Below are positions 14,043 through 20,619 of a DNA stretch of 20,619 nucleotides, piece by piece. The notes under the pieces are model-generated. The model saw only the letters and a list, made by a program, of their open reading frames with translations, made no database searches and was not told the DNA's origin. The DNA lies in contig DAOUMU010000471.1 of NCBI GenBank assembly GCA_034409055.1, positions 1 to 20,619 of the forward strand, written 5' to 3'. Every line of letters begins with the position of its first letter. Position 1 is the first letter of the stretch. The position numbers and the translations under genes were made by a program. This DNA is from DAOUMU01 sp034409055. GTDB taxonomy: Bacteria; Chloroflexota; Anaerolineae; 4572-78; J111.

Positions 14043-15722
14043 ATGAAAAAACAAATCGCGCTTTTTTTAACACTCTTTCTGCTCGTATCAGCTTTAACCG
14101 GTTGTAATTCGCTGGCCTCGCCGCTGCAAACACTGCTGACAGGCAATTCTGCGGCTGCCTTGCCTGATATGGCTGCGTCAGGTCCAACCGCCGAGTCAAA
14201 CCAGTTGGTCGGTAGGTCAACTAACTCGTTGACCGCTATTGAAGCAGCCCTGGAGAGCATCTACGATGAAGTCAATCCCGCAGTGGTAAACATCCAGGTG
14301 ACCCAGAAACAGGAAATGTCGCCGTTACCTATGCCCGATTTTCCCGGCTTTCGTTTCTTTTTTGGGCCACAGTTTCCACAAGAAAAACCACAAGAACCTC
14401 AAGAGTTTTACCAACACGGACTTGGCTCCGGCTTTGTGTGGGACAAGCAGGGTCACATCGTAACCAATAATCACGTGGTGGCCGAGGCCGATAAAATCCA
14501 AGTTACGTTTGCCGATGGCCTCTCGGTTCCTGCCGAGGTTGTCGGGGCCGACCCGGATAGCGACCTGGCCGTGCTCAAGGTTGATGTATCATCTGACCAC
14601 TTGCATCCGGTCACGTTGGCCGACTCTAATCAAGTCAAGGTAGGGCAGTTGGTGGCAGCCATTGGCAACCCCTTTGGCCTGGAAGGAACAATGACCGTAG
14701 GCATTATCAGCGCTCTGGACCGCTCGATACCGGCTACAACTGCCGACGCGTTGGGCCTGGCCGAAGGCCCAACCTTCACCATCCCTGAAATCATTCAAAC
14801 CGACGCGCCCATCAATCCTGGTAACTCCGGCGGGGTGTTGGTCAATGACCAAGGGCAGGTAATTGGCGTGACCGCGGCCATCGAGTCACCGGTGCGGGCA
14901 TCGGCGGGGATCGGTTTTGCCATTCCCTCGGCTATTGTGCAGAAAGTGGTGCCAGCCCTGATTAAGGACGGGCATTATGAGCATCCCTGGTTGGGGTTGA
15001 GTGGTATGTCGCTGACCCCGGAGTTGGCCGAGGCGATGAATTTGAAGCCCGATCAATACGGTGCGCTGGTCATCGAGGTTACGCCCGATAGTCCGGCTGA
15101 CAAAGCGAGTTTGCACGGCAGCGATCGACAGGTAAAAATTGACGATCTGCAGGCGCGGATTGGTGGTGACGTCATCATCGCCATTGACAAGCAGCCGGTG
15201 CAGGAGTTTGATGACCTGGTCTCGTATCTGGTACGGTCCACCAAAGTCAATCAAGAAGTCACGCTGACCATTCTGCGAGAGGGCAAAGAGCAACAAGTGA
15301 AGGTTAAACTGGCTACCCGGCCGAAAGCAGAGGAAAAACAACGAGAGAATACAGAGGACGTGGCGGGCCAGGCCTGGCTAGGCATTGAGGGAGTTACCCT
15401 CACGCCCGAAATTGCTCAGGCAATGAGTCTGCCCACCGACCAGGAAGGGGTGCTGATTGAGCAGGTGGAACTGGACAGTCCTGCTGACCAGGCCGGTTTG
15501 CACGGCAGTTACAAACCAACCATCATCAGCGGGCATCGGCTGCCCGTAGGCGGCGATGTCATCACCGCCATAGATGGTCAACCGGTGAGCCGGATGGAAG
15601 AGTTGCAAACCTTCATCCAGAATGCATCGCCGGGCCAGGACGTGGTCCTGACCCTGCTGCGTGATGGCAAACAGGTTAAAGTAACGCTCATCCTGAGTGA
15701 GCGGCCCGAGTCTACCTCTTGA
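14043..15722 (+). CDS. HtrA/DegQ-like serine protease, lipoprotein with two PDZ domains
   Basis: This 559-residue envelope protease/chaperone has a lipoprotein signal, MKKQIALFLT...SALTGC, giving lipidation at Cys21. The trypsin-like domain carries the full triad: His144 (TNNHVV), Asp174 (DPDSDLAVLKV) and Ser262 (INPGNSGGVL). PDZ1 starts near 315 (PWLGLSGMSLTPELAEAM) and PDZ2 near 444 (AWLGIEGVTLTPEIAQAM). Both have an insertion between the LHGS turn and GGDVI (DRQVKIDDLQARI and YKPTIISGHRLPV). PDZ domains bind exposed C-termini of misfolded proteins and gate the protease. It would act outside the cytoplasmic membrane, anchored by lipid. ATG 14043 is preferred over GTG 14031 because GGAGG lies five bases from it. 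Its placement after a two-component pair resembles envelope-stress loci, but control by that pair is inference. Confidence 0.93.
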   Translation: MKKQIALFLTLFLLVSALTGCNSLASPLQTLLTGNSAAALPDMAASGPTAESNQLVGRSTNSLTAIEAALESIYDEVNPAVVNIQVTQKQEMSPLPMPDFPGFRFFFGPQFPQEKPQEPQEFYQHGLGSGFVWDKQGHIVTNNHVVAEADKIQVTFADGLSVPAEVVGADPDSDLAVLKVDVSSDHLHPVTLADSNQVKVGQLVAAIGNPFGLEGTMTVGIISALDRSIPATTADALGLAEGPTFTIPEIIQTDAPINPGNSGGVLVNDQGQVIGVTAAIESPVRASAGIGFAIPSAIVQKVVPALIKDGHYEHPWLGLSGMSLTPELAEAMNLKPDQYGALVIEVTPDSPADKASLHGSDRQVKIDDLQARIGGDVIIAIDKQPVQEFDDLVSYLVRSTKVNQEVTLTILREGKEQQVKVKLATRPKAEEKQRENTEDVAGQAWLGIEGVTLTPEIAQAMSLPTDQEGVLIEQVELDSPADQAGLHGSYKPTIISGHRLPVGGDVITAIDGQPVSRMEELQTFIQNASPGQDVVLTLLRDGKQVKVTLILSERPESTS

Positions 15723-15736
15723 TCGATTCAGACAAT

Positions 15737-15916
15737 CCAATTAGGGACATAGTCTAGAATTATGTGCTTGAGCATTTGTTCTATTGGTTTGCGCCCGAAA
15801 AACGGATTTTGCGGGCACTGATTCTGGCTATTTTTTGGCTTCCTATCTTCAAAGTCGTGGATTTTGTAATAGAACAGGTGTACAAGCACATAATTTGATA
15901 CTATCTCCCAATTAGG
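15737..15916. mobile_element. Roughly 180-bp element with long imperfect terminal inverted repeats
   Basis: The two ends, about 50 bp each, are inverse copies at roughly four-fifths of positions. Left 15737-15785 includes AATTATGTGCTTG and TGTTCTATT; right 15868-15916 includes their exact complements. A further stem, TGCgCCCG with CGGGCA, nests inside. There is no reading frame for a transposase. It starts 15 bases past the htrA stop codon and ends at the point where the Uma2-like remnant becomes recognisable, so it may mark the event that removed that gene's start. Confidence 0.55.
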
Positions 15917-15919
15917 AAG

Positions 15920-16317
15920 GTGTGGAGTCAGGGAGTAAGGAAAATTCATTTTACCGAGAATGACTATCTTGAAGACCCTCCCAAACTCATCGTAGAAATT
16001 ATTGCGACCAACAGTGCCGGCTACGATATGTATGACAAGCGACGCGTCTATACCCGTACCGGGGTGCAGAAGTACTGGTGGTGCAGATGTATGAAAAGCG
16101 GGTCGTTTGGTTTGTTTTGCGTGAGGGAGTTTACGAGTCTTTGGAGCCTGATGAAAATGGTATTCTCCGCAGCGAGGTTTTCGCCGGCCTTTGGTTGCAA
16201 CCGGCGGCTCTGTGAGATGGTGATTTGGCAATGATGTTGGCGGTATTGCAAGAGGGCTTGGCGACACCAGAGTATGCTGCTTTCGTGGAGCAGTTAAAGA
16301 CGAAAAGCCAAGCCTAA
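15920..16317 (+). pseudogene. Decayed Uma2-family (restriction endonuclease-like fold) gene
   Basis: The frame from 15920 gives FTENDYLEDPPKLIVEI followed by YDMYDKRRVYTRTGVQKYW, a good match to the core of Uma2 proteins (PxLVVEI...KR.LY..AGV.EYW). At about 16074-16080 one G appears to be missing (TACTGGTGGTG instead of TACTGGGTGGTG). After that point the homologous sequence continues in another frame (VQMYEKRVVWFVLREGVYES) to FVEQLKTKSQA and a TAA at 16315. An in-frame TGA at 16213-16215 probably replaces a TGG. The first part of the gene is absent, apparently lost at the element ending at 15916. Uma2 genes are often multicopy in Chloroflexota and Cyanobacteria; their cellular role is unclear. 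No function is expected from this copy. Confidence 0.75.
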
Positions 16318-16352
16318 AATGAGAATCCATTCTCAGACGAATGCTGCTTCTG

Positions 16353-16513
16353 TATTACATGGAATGTTTAGAGAGGCTATTTTGAGTAATTCATCTCCAG
16401 AAAGTCGTTGCCGCTTTTTGCCTGCGATTCACGGTAAAATACCGGGAAAATGCTCCAAAAACCGGCAATGACTTTTTCGACGTGAATAGGGCTTCTAAAC
16501 ATTACCTGTATTA
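16353..16513. mobile_element. Roughly 160-bp palindromic element
   Basis: The outer arms are inverse copies: TATTACATGGAATGTTTAGA (from 16353) with TCTAAACATTACCTGTATTA (16494-16513), including an exact ATGTTTAGA. Inner arms 16400-16420 (AAAGTCGTTGCCG core) and 16456-16476 (CGGCAATGACTTT core) pair at 18 of 21 positions. The whole unit would fold into one long irregular hairpin. It has no coding potential and lies between two other small elements. Confidence 0.55.
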
Positions 16514-16526
16514 AATTATCGAGTCA

Positions 16527-16727
16527 GAGGCTGTCTAAAAACTCAAATTCTATCCGAAACTCTGCCTTGAACGGCCAAAATTTACTCAAAAGTGGCCTCA
16601 AATTCAAATTATTTGCCCAAAATCCTACCTTGAGTAACCAAAACTGGTTCAACAGTAGCTTTGGAAGCCCTGTTTTTTGCAGGAAATGGCGTTTAAGGAG
16701 CGATTTGGGTAATTTTTAGACAGCCTC
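16527..16727. mobile_element. MITE with 15-bp perfect terminal inverted repeats and TCA target duplication
   Basis: GAGGCTGTCTAAAAA (16527-16541) and its exact complement TTTTTAGACAGCCTC (16713-16727) bound a 201-bp unit, flanked on both sides by TCA (16524-16526 and 16728-16730). A 3-bp TNA duplication and GAGGCTGT-type ends resemble some IS5-family elements. No transposase is encoded, so it is non-autonomous. Inside are two diverged direct copies about 63 bp apart, each with CCTTGA-N4-CCAAAA-N6-CAA.AGT.GC (about 16565-16596 and 16628-16659). Confidence 0.75.
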
Positions 16728-16797
16728 TCAGATCCTCCACCGGGTTTTGAGTATGGTGATAATCCATGCCCAGGTCACCTTGTCCCAATGGGATCTT

Positions 16798-19749
16798 TCA
16801 CGACGAGGTGTTTTTTAGAATGAGGGGGAGATAGACATCACTCAACCGGTATTCGTCGGCACCGATGTCCACCCCTGAACCCTGTGGGCGCGAATCATCC
16901 TCAAAGTCCACGCCCGGCGCACCAGTGGACGTACCTTTATCAATCGCGGGAGAGTTGCTAGTGAGATGGAAATTGTCGGCCACCGCATCTGCAAAGAGCG
17001 GATTCTGGCCGGTGATGTCATTGAGGCCAGGAGCCACAGGAACCACCCCACCGTCGTAGTTATGGTTGTTGCTGAGCAGGTTGTAATCTCCGATAAGTGT
17101 AGAAGCGGTGTTGTTCAGCCTTAAACCGTCCTCGTGGCTGTAGACGATGGTGTTAGCAACATATACCGTGCTGGCCATATCATTGGCCTCTATCCCCCTG
17201 TCGCCATTGTCGTAGAAGGTATCGTTGATGATCGTCATCCTGGCCGGCGGACCATCCGTTCCTGAGCCGATCCCGCCGGTACTAAGAGCGAAAACGTCCT
17301 TAATGCTGGTCAGAGTCCCCTTCCATATCCAGATCGCTGGGGCACCTTGTCCGCTTGGAGTCGATCGGTTGCCCAGAATGAGGTTCCCCTCCATTGTCAC
17401 CGTGCTCTGGTCGACGTCGACACCGCCACCACCCCTAAAGCCATTACCATCGGCTAGATTGCCCGTATTGCCGCTGATGAGGTTGCTTTGTAGGAGAGCA
17501 AGAACAGTGCCTGAACGGATGCTGATGCCGCCCCCACCGGCCCCACCGTCGGCATTGGTGCCGCCCACGGTCACGATTTGAGCGGCGATATTGTTCAGGA
17601 TGTCATTATCCACAAAAGACACGGTGCAGTTGGGCTTACCCCAACAGGAAGCGTTGATCCCGCCGCCGACGGCACAATAATTCTCGCCTGTGTTACTGGT
17701 CAGGCTCCCAGTGATCACTGCCGTGTTACCGGAGACCGTGTTGTTGCGAACGGTAGCGTTCGTCACGTTGGTCAGGGCAATGCCCCCTGCTTCGCTATCG
17801 AAACTAACCCCGTTAACCACCTGTTGTATCGCGGTGACGTTGTCACGGATCTCATTGTCGCTCACCATCACGGTATCGTTCTGGCCGAGATACATCCCGC
17901 CGCCGGAGGACTGACCACCCCAACCGCCGCTTCCGCTCAAAGACAGATTTTCAACGACGGTGTTCCCTCGCACCTCATTGCTGATGATAATTGTGGTGGT
18001 GATGTCGCGGACGAGCAGACCACCTCCTTGAGGGTGGCCCTGGGAATCGACCCCGGAAATAGTCACTGTTCGGGCGGCCACGTTGCCGATGATATGGTTG
18101 TTTTCCATGGTGAGGCTATCGTTGAGGGTATCGTAGCCATCAATGCGTATGCCGCCACTGGCGCTGTAATTCTCGTCCGTGTTGCTGGTGATACTCGCGC
18201 TGATGGCGGCGACATTCCCGACGATCCAGTTATTGCGCAGGACAGCGGTCTGGAAGCTTTGCAGGCTCAGGCCGCCAGCTTCGCTACTGCTGCTCACCCC
18301 GTCGACCAACAATTCCTCGACGGCAACGTTGTTCTCGATGCGTAAATCCTGGATGGTGATGTCTTCGTTCTCAAAGAAGTGCATGCCACCACCGAGCACG
18401 CCACCGCCCCAGCCACCGGCCCCTCTAGTGGATACGTGTCTAGCTGCGGTGTTATTGCTGATTTCGTTGCTGATAATGAGGGTGTTGGAAATCCTGCTGA
18501 CACTGAGTCCCCCTCCCTCGACAGTGCCGGTGCCCAAGTTAGTGACAGATATGGCGCTTACATTATAGAGCAAGTGATTGTTTTCCATAGTGAGAGCATC
18601 GTTATCTGCCCCGCCCCCCCATATTCCAACGCCACCACCGCCGGCAAAGACGTCTGGCTTTTTGACGGTATTGGGGGCGAGAAACACACTGGCCGTATTA
18701 CTCAACACCCAGTTGTCGACTAGGGTGAACCTTTGCCCCGAGCCTGAGCCAACATCCAGATATATGCCGCCGCCACCAGCGTCACTGCCGGACATAATGG
18801 CCGTATTCTGAACGATGGTATTGTTGGCGATGGTCACCACTGGCGTCCCATAGATGCCAATGCCACCGCCCCAACCCCAAAGGCCAGCGGCAATGCCTAG
18901 ATTACCCTGAATAATATTATCTTCGATGATGACCGAGTCGCCCAAACTAGTGACACCGGCGCCAAAGCCGAGGCTCGTATCCGGGGCCGGGACATCGGTC
19001 CGGGCGGCAATGTTAGAGATAATCTGGTTGTGGGTGATAACAGCTTCACCGGCCTGGGCGATGCCGATGCCCCCACCTGCGCCCCCTTTGGAGAATGTGG
19101 ACGAGGTCAGGGCTACTGAGTAAGCTACATTAGCCCGAATCGTGTTATTATAGATACGCACCGGCATAGTGCTGCTGAGAACCTGGATACCGCCCCCCAC
19201 ACCAAAGCGAGTAATAACCGAGCTGCCCACATTATTCTCAATGAGGTTGTTACGGATGATAGCTGTCGCCCCTCGAATAGCGATACCCCCACCCCCTGCA
19301 TCACCGTTATTCTGCACGTTGGCCGAGCCATCACCGCCGATGATGGTGAAACCATCAATGGTTACGGCCGCGTTGTTGGTGATACTGATGACCACACCGA
19401 CCCCTCCGCCGTCGATGATACTGTTAGCCAGGGCGTTGAGGGTCATACTTTCGGTGATAACTACATTTTCATAGTACGTTCCTGCCACCACGATGACTGT
19501 GCCGTTGACATCGATCAGATCTACTCCCTTCTGAATGGTAGCGAACGCACAGTTTGGGGCAGAAATCGAACTGGCATTAGCTGTGCCGTTACAGAGTGTA
19601 TCACTTCCATCGGTTCGCACATAGATGGGCGTCGCTGCCAGGGCCACCGGCGCTAGCCTGGCCAGCCAGGTCAGGGCCAGCCCGGCGATCAATACCAGCC
19701 CCAGACCCAAGGCCGGGATTAATAAAATAGTCAATAGTCTCGTTTTCAT
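16798..19749 (-). CDS. Large secreted parallel beta-helix protein with choice-of-anchor Q-type C-terminus
   Basis: This 983-residue exported protein has an N-terminal signal (MKTRLLTILLIPALGLGLVL, likely cut near ALA|ATP). The mature start TPIYVRTDGSDTLCNG and the segment CAFATIQKGVDLID are typical of right-handed beta-helix proteins. The body is a long run of Asn- and Gly-rich coils such as IIRNNLIENN, IYNNTIRANV, LTMENNHIIGNV and VRNNTVSGNT (pectate-lyase-like fold). Near the end, SPAIDKGTSTGAPGVDFEDD and GVDIGADEY match the choice-of-anchor Q pattern. The protein ends DVYLPLILKNTSS. No catalytic residues could be assigned, so adhesion or polysaccharide binding is as likely as lyase activity. 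A segment of about 160 residues is duplicated (units begin at DALTMENNH and DSLTMENNH). The start is fixed by GGAGG (complement of 19756-19760) and the signal peptide. Confidence 0.88.
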   Translation of the reverse strand: MKTRLLTILLIPALGLGLVLIAGLALTWLARLAPVALAATPIYVRTDGSDTLCNGTANASSISAPNCAFATIQKGVDLIDVNGTVIVVAGTYYENVVITESMTLNALANSIIDGGGVGVVISITNNAAVTIDGFTIIGGDGSANVQNNGDAGGGGIAIRGATAIIRNNLIENNVGSSVITRFGVGGGIQVLSSTMPVRIYNNTIRANVAYSVALTSSTFSKGGAGGGIGIAQAGEAVITHNQIISNIAARTDVPAPDTSLGFGAGVTSLGDSVIIEDNIIQGNLGIAAGLWGWGGGIGIYGTPVVTIANNTIVQNTAIMSGSDAGGGGIYLDVGSGSGQRFTLVDNWVLSNTASVFLAPNTVKKPDVFAGGGGVGIWGGGADNDALTMENNHLLYNVSAISVTNLGTGTVEGGGLSVSRISNTLIISNEISNNTAARHVSTRGAGGWGGGVLGGGMHFFENEDITIQDLRIENNVAVEELLVDGVSSSSEAGGLSLQSFQTAVLRNNWIVGNVAAISASITSNTDENYSASGGIRIDGYDTLNDSLTMENNHIIGNVAARTVTISGVDSQGHPQGGGLLVRDITTTIIISNEVRGNTVVENLSLSGSGGWGGQSSGGGMYLGQNDTVMVSDNEIRDNVTAIQQVVNGVSFDSEAGGIALTNVTNATVRNNTVSGNTAVITGSLTSNTGENYCAVGGGINASCWGKPNCTVSFVDNDILNNIAAQIVTVGGTNADGGAGGGGISIRSGTVLALLQSNLISGNTGNLADGNGFRGGGGVDVDQSTVTMEGNLILGNRSTPSGQGAPAIWIWKGTLTSIKDVFALSTGGIGSGTDGPPARMTIINDTFYDNGDRGIEANDMASTVYVANTIVYSHEDGLRLNNTASTLIGDYNLLSNNHNYDGGVVPVAPGLNDITGQNPLFADAVADNFHLTSNSPAIDKGTSTGAPGVDFEDDSRPQGSGVDIGADEYRLSDVYLPLILKNTSS

Positions 19750-19775
19750 TTCCTACCTCCCAATAATAGCTCAAC

Positions 19776-19797
19776 TTCGGGCTAAACGGCACCCGAA
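19776..19797 (-). promoter_or_regulatory. Short dyad just upstream of the beta-helix gene RBS
   Basis: TTCGGG (19776-19781) and CCCGAA (19792-19797) form a 6-bp dyad with a 10-base centre, 15 bases upstream of the Shine-Dalgarno sequence on the minus strand. It may be a 5'-leader hairpin or an operator. Confidence 0.3.
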
Positions 19798-19955
19798 CCC
19801 GTGTGACTTTATTCGTCTTGTTCGGTTACCGCCGAGACAAAAGTCGAGGTGCTTTCCTGGGGTCAGCCGACTATGGTTATTGTGCGGCTCGCCGGAGAAG
19901 TACTACTACGGGTACAAATTGGTGATGCTGACCACCTTTAGTTTTTCTAGTGACT

Positions 19956-20221
19956 GGGCATAACTGTAAATGCTCGTAGGGTTATACCTCCCTTTTACTC
20001 GTTGAAAGTTACCCCTTTGAGAGCAGTGGGATGGTAGTTTGGAAATATTGAGTTTTCCTACAAATTCAACCGATGTAGAGAACCTAATTCCTAAATATGA
20101 ATAGTAATCCGCCAAAACCGTTCCTCACAGCCCTAAAGCTAAGATCAAACTAACAAAAGGGTATATTTTGAATGAGCAAATCAGGGATATAACCCTACGA
20201 GTTTCTACAAACAGCTTGCCC
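19956..20221. repeat. Long imperfect inverted repeat, about 265 bp overall
   Basis: CTCGTAGGGTTATA (19973-19986) and its exact complement TATAACCCTACGAG (20188-20201) are the core of arms of about 60 bases that can be aligned further with gaps. They run outward to GGGCA (19956-19960) and TGCCC (20217-20221), and inward past CTC.TT.AAA to ACCC.TTTG near 20020 and 20155. There is no transposase and no target duplication that I can see. It resembles the small elements at 15737-16728 in design but not in sequence. Confidence 0.45.
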
Positions 20222-20518
20222 TACATAACTTGACAGTTTGAGGCGGAGCTTTACTGGATATTTATCAAGGAGGGAAAGAAAGAGGAAGTTTCTGAAGTTT
20301 ATTGTGTTTTGTGCGTCAGTTCAGAGCACCGATTTATAGAATTTGTGGATAAATGCAGCCGGTCTTGTAACATTCGCTTACACGACGTCGCAGTTTAGTC
20401 GAACGGCCTCTTCTGTCGAAAATTAGTCGAAATACTATTCAATTATACCAAATACACGCTAAAATTTCAAATTTTGAGATAATACTTCCCGTCGGGAGCG
20501 ACGATTGTTTCCGGGAAA
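20222..20518. other. Non-coding stretch with short symmetries only
   Basis: No gene is seen. Present are three GTCGAA copies within about 40 bases (TTTAGTCGAA, CTGTCGAA, TTAGTCGAA at about 20395-20435), AAAATTT-c-AAATTTT (20461-20475), TCCCG-t-CGGGA (about 20487-20497) and TTTCC-g-GGAAA (20508-20518). None can be assigned a role. Confidence 0.35.
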
Positions 20519-20619
20519 TTAGACGGCTAAAGGCAATTCCTTCCGATTATATTGGCGTGGGGGAGGCTGAAAATCAGACCAGAAATCATCCCAACGGTTG
20601 CTGAGGATAGCGGCCCGAA
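20519..20619 (-). CDS. Possible 3' end of a gene entering from the right edge
   Basis: On the minus strand one frame is open from the window edge to a TAA (complement of 20519-20521). It reads ILSNRWDDFWSDFQPPP then RQYNRKELPLAV. The residue mix looks protein-like, and the W..FW..F pattern vaguely recalls the N-terminal part of some transposases, which would make this a truncated gene. With only 32 codons the call is weak. Confidence 0.25.
   Translation of the reverse strand, partial: RAAILSNRWDDFWSDFQPPPRQYNRKELPLAV

Noticed and set aside
15728..16330. 200-codon minus-strand open frame over the Uma2 remnant
   Set aside because: It runs through an inverted-repeat element and antisense to a clear Uma2 remnant. 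The composition is not protein-like.
17578..18345. 255-codon open frame antisense to the beta-helix gene
   Set aside because: It mirrors the repetitive Gly/Asn-rich coding sequence, with no RBS or protein-like domain. Several other long antisense frames in this gene have the same cause.
19625..19963. 112-codon plus-strand open frame over the beta-helix gene start
   Set aside because: It is largely antisense to the signal-peptide region, with no RBS and no likeness to known proteins.
19906..20115. 69-codon minus-strand open frame
   Set aside because: It falls inside the long inverted repeat, has no Shine-Dalgarno sequence and matches no recognised family.
1..20619. CRISPR array, defence island or intact insertion sequence
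   Set aside because: No regularly spaced repeats, cas-like genes, reverse transcriptase or full transposase are seen on either strand.

Overview
The window looks like a chromosomal stretch of a Chloroflexota bacterium, probably Anaerolineae or a close relative. This is inferred from gene content, not from a marker search. The pointers are a BTAD/AAA regulator, a two-PDZ HtrA lipoprotein, large secreted repeat proteins ending in a hydrophobic LPxIxKN tail, and a SulP-STAS-rhodanese fusion. Seven full-length protein genes are well supported, plus one small membrane protein. There are also partial genes at the edges and one decayed Uma2-like gene. No tRNA, rRNA, CRISPR array or intact transposase is visible.

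Left to right: (1) 1-290 holds the start of a leftward gene cut by the window edge, with several dyads at its promoter, then two strong stem-loops. (2) 290-2956 (minus) is a secreted LysM plus Asp-box (BNR) propeller protein. (3) 2957-3412 is a long divergent intergenic region, with a structured leader on one side and a dyad-rich promoter on the other. (4) 3413-5635 (plus) is a BTAD/AAA transcriptional regulator whose Walker A lysine is replaced and whose C-terminal part is missing. (5) 5636-6070 has a near-consensus promoter, a folded stretch and a perfect intrinsic terminator in front of leuS. This is either an attenuated leader or a free-standing small RNA. (6) leuS (6071-8632) and a SulP transporter fused to rhodanese (8629-10848, minus) converge with overlapping stop codons. 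(7) A 344-base divergent region with a perfect 30-bp palindrome leads to an OmpR/PhoB-type response regulator and its overlapping histidine kinase gene (11193-13362).

(8) After a roughly 110-bp imperfect palindrome come a small two-helix membrane protein and an HtrA-like lipoprotein protease (13735-15722). Their position downstream of the two-component pair suggests an envelope quality-control cluster, but shared regulation is only an inference. (9) 15737-16728 is a graveyard of small elements: three inverted-repeat elements lie around a broken Uma2-like gene, and one has clean terminal repeats with a 3-bp target duplication. (10) 16798-19749 (minus) encodes a large secreted parallel beta-helix protein with an internal duplication of about 160 residues. 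(11) 19750-20619 has no confident gene. It holds a further long inverted repeat and perhaps the end of a gene that enters from the right edge.

The most unusual points are the shared C-terminal tail on the two otherwise unrelated secreted proteins, the promoter-to-terminator RNA unit in front of leuS, the regulator with a lost Walker A lysine and missing sensor part, and the palindrome-rich control region between sulP and the two-component system.
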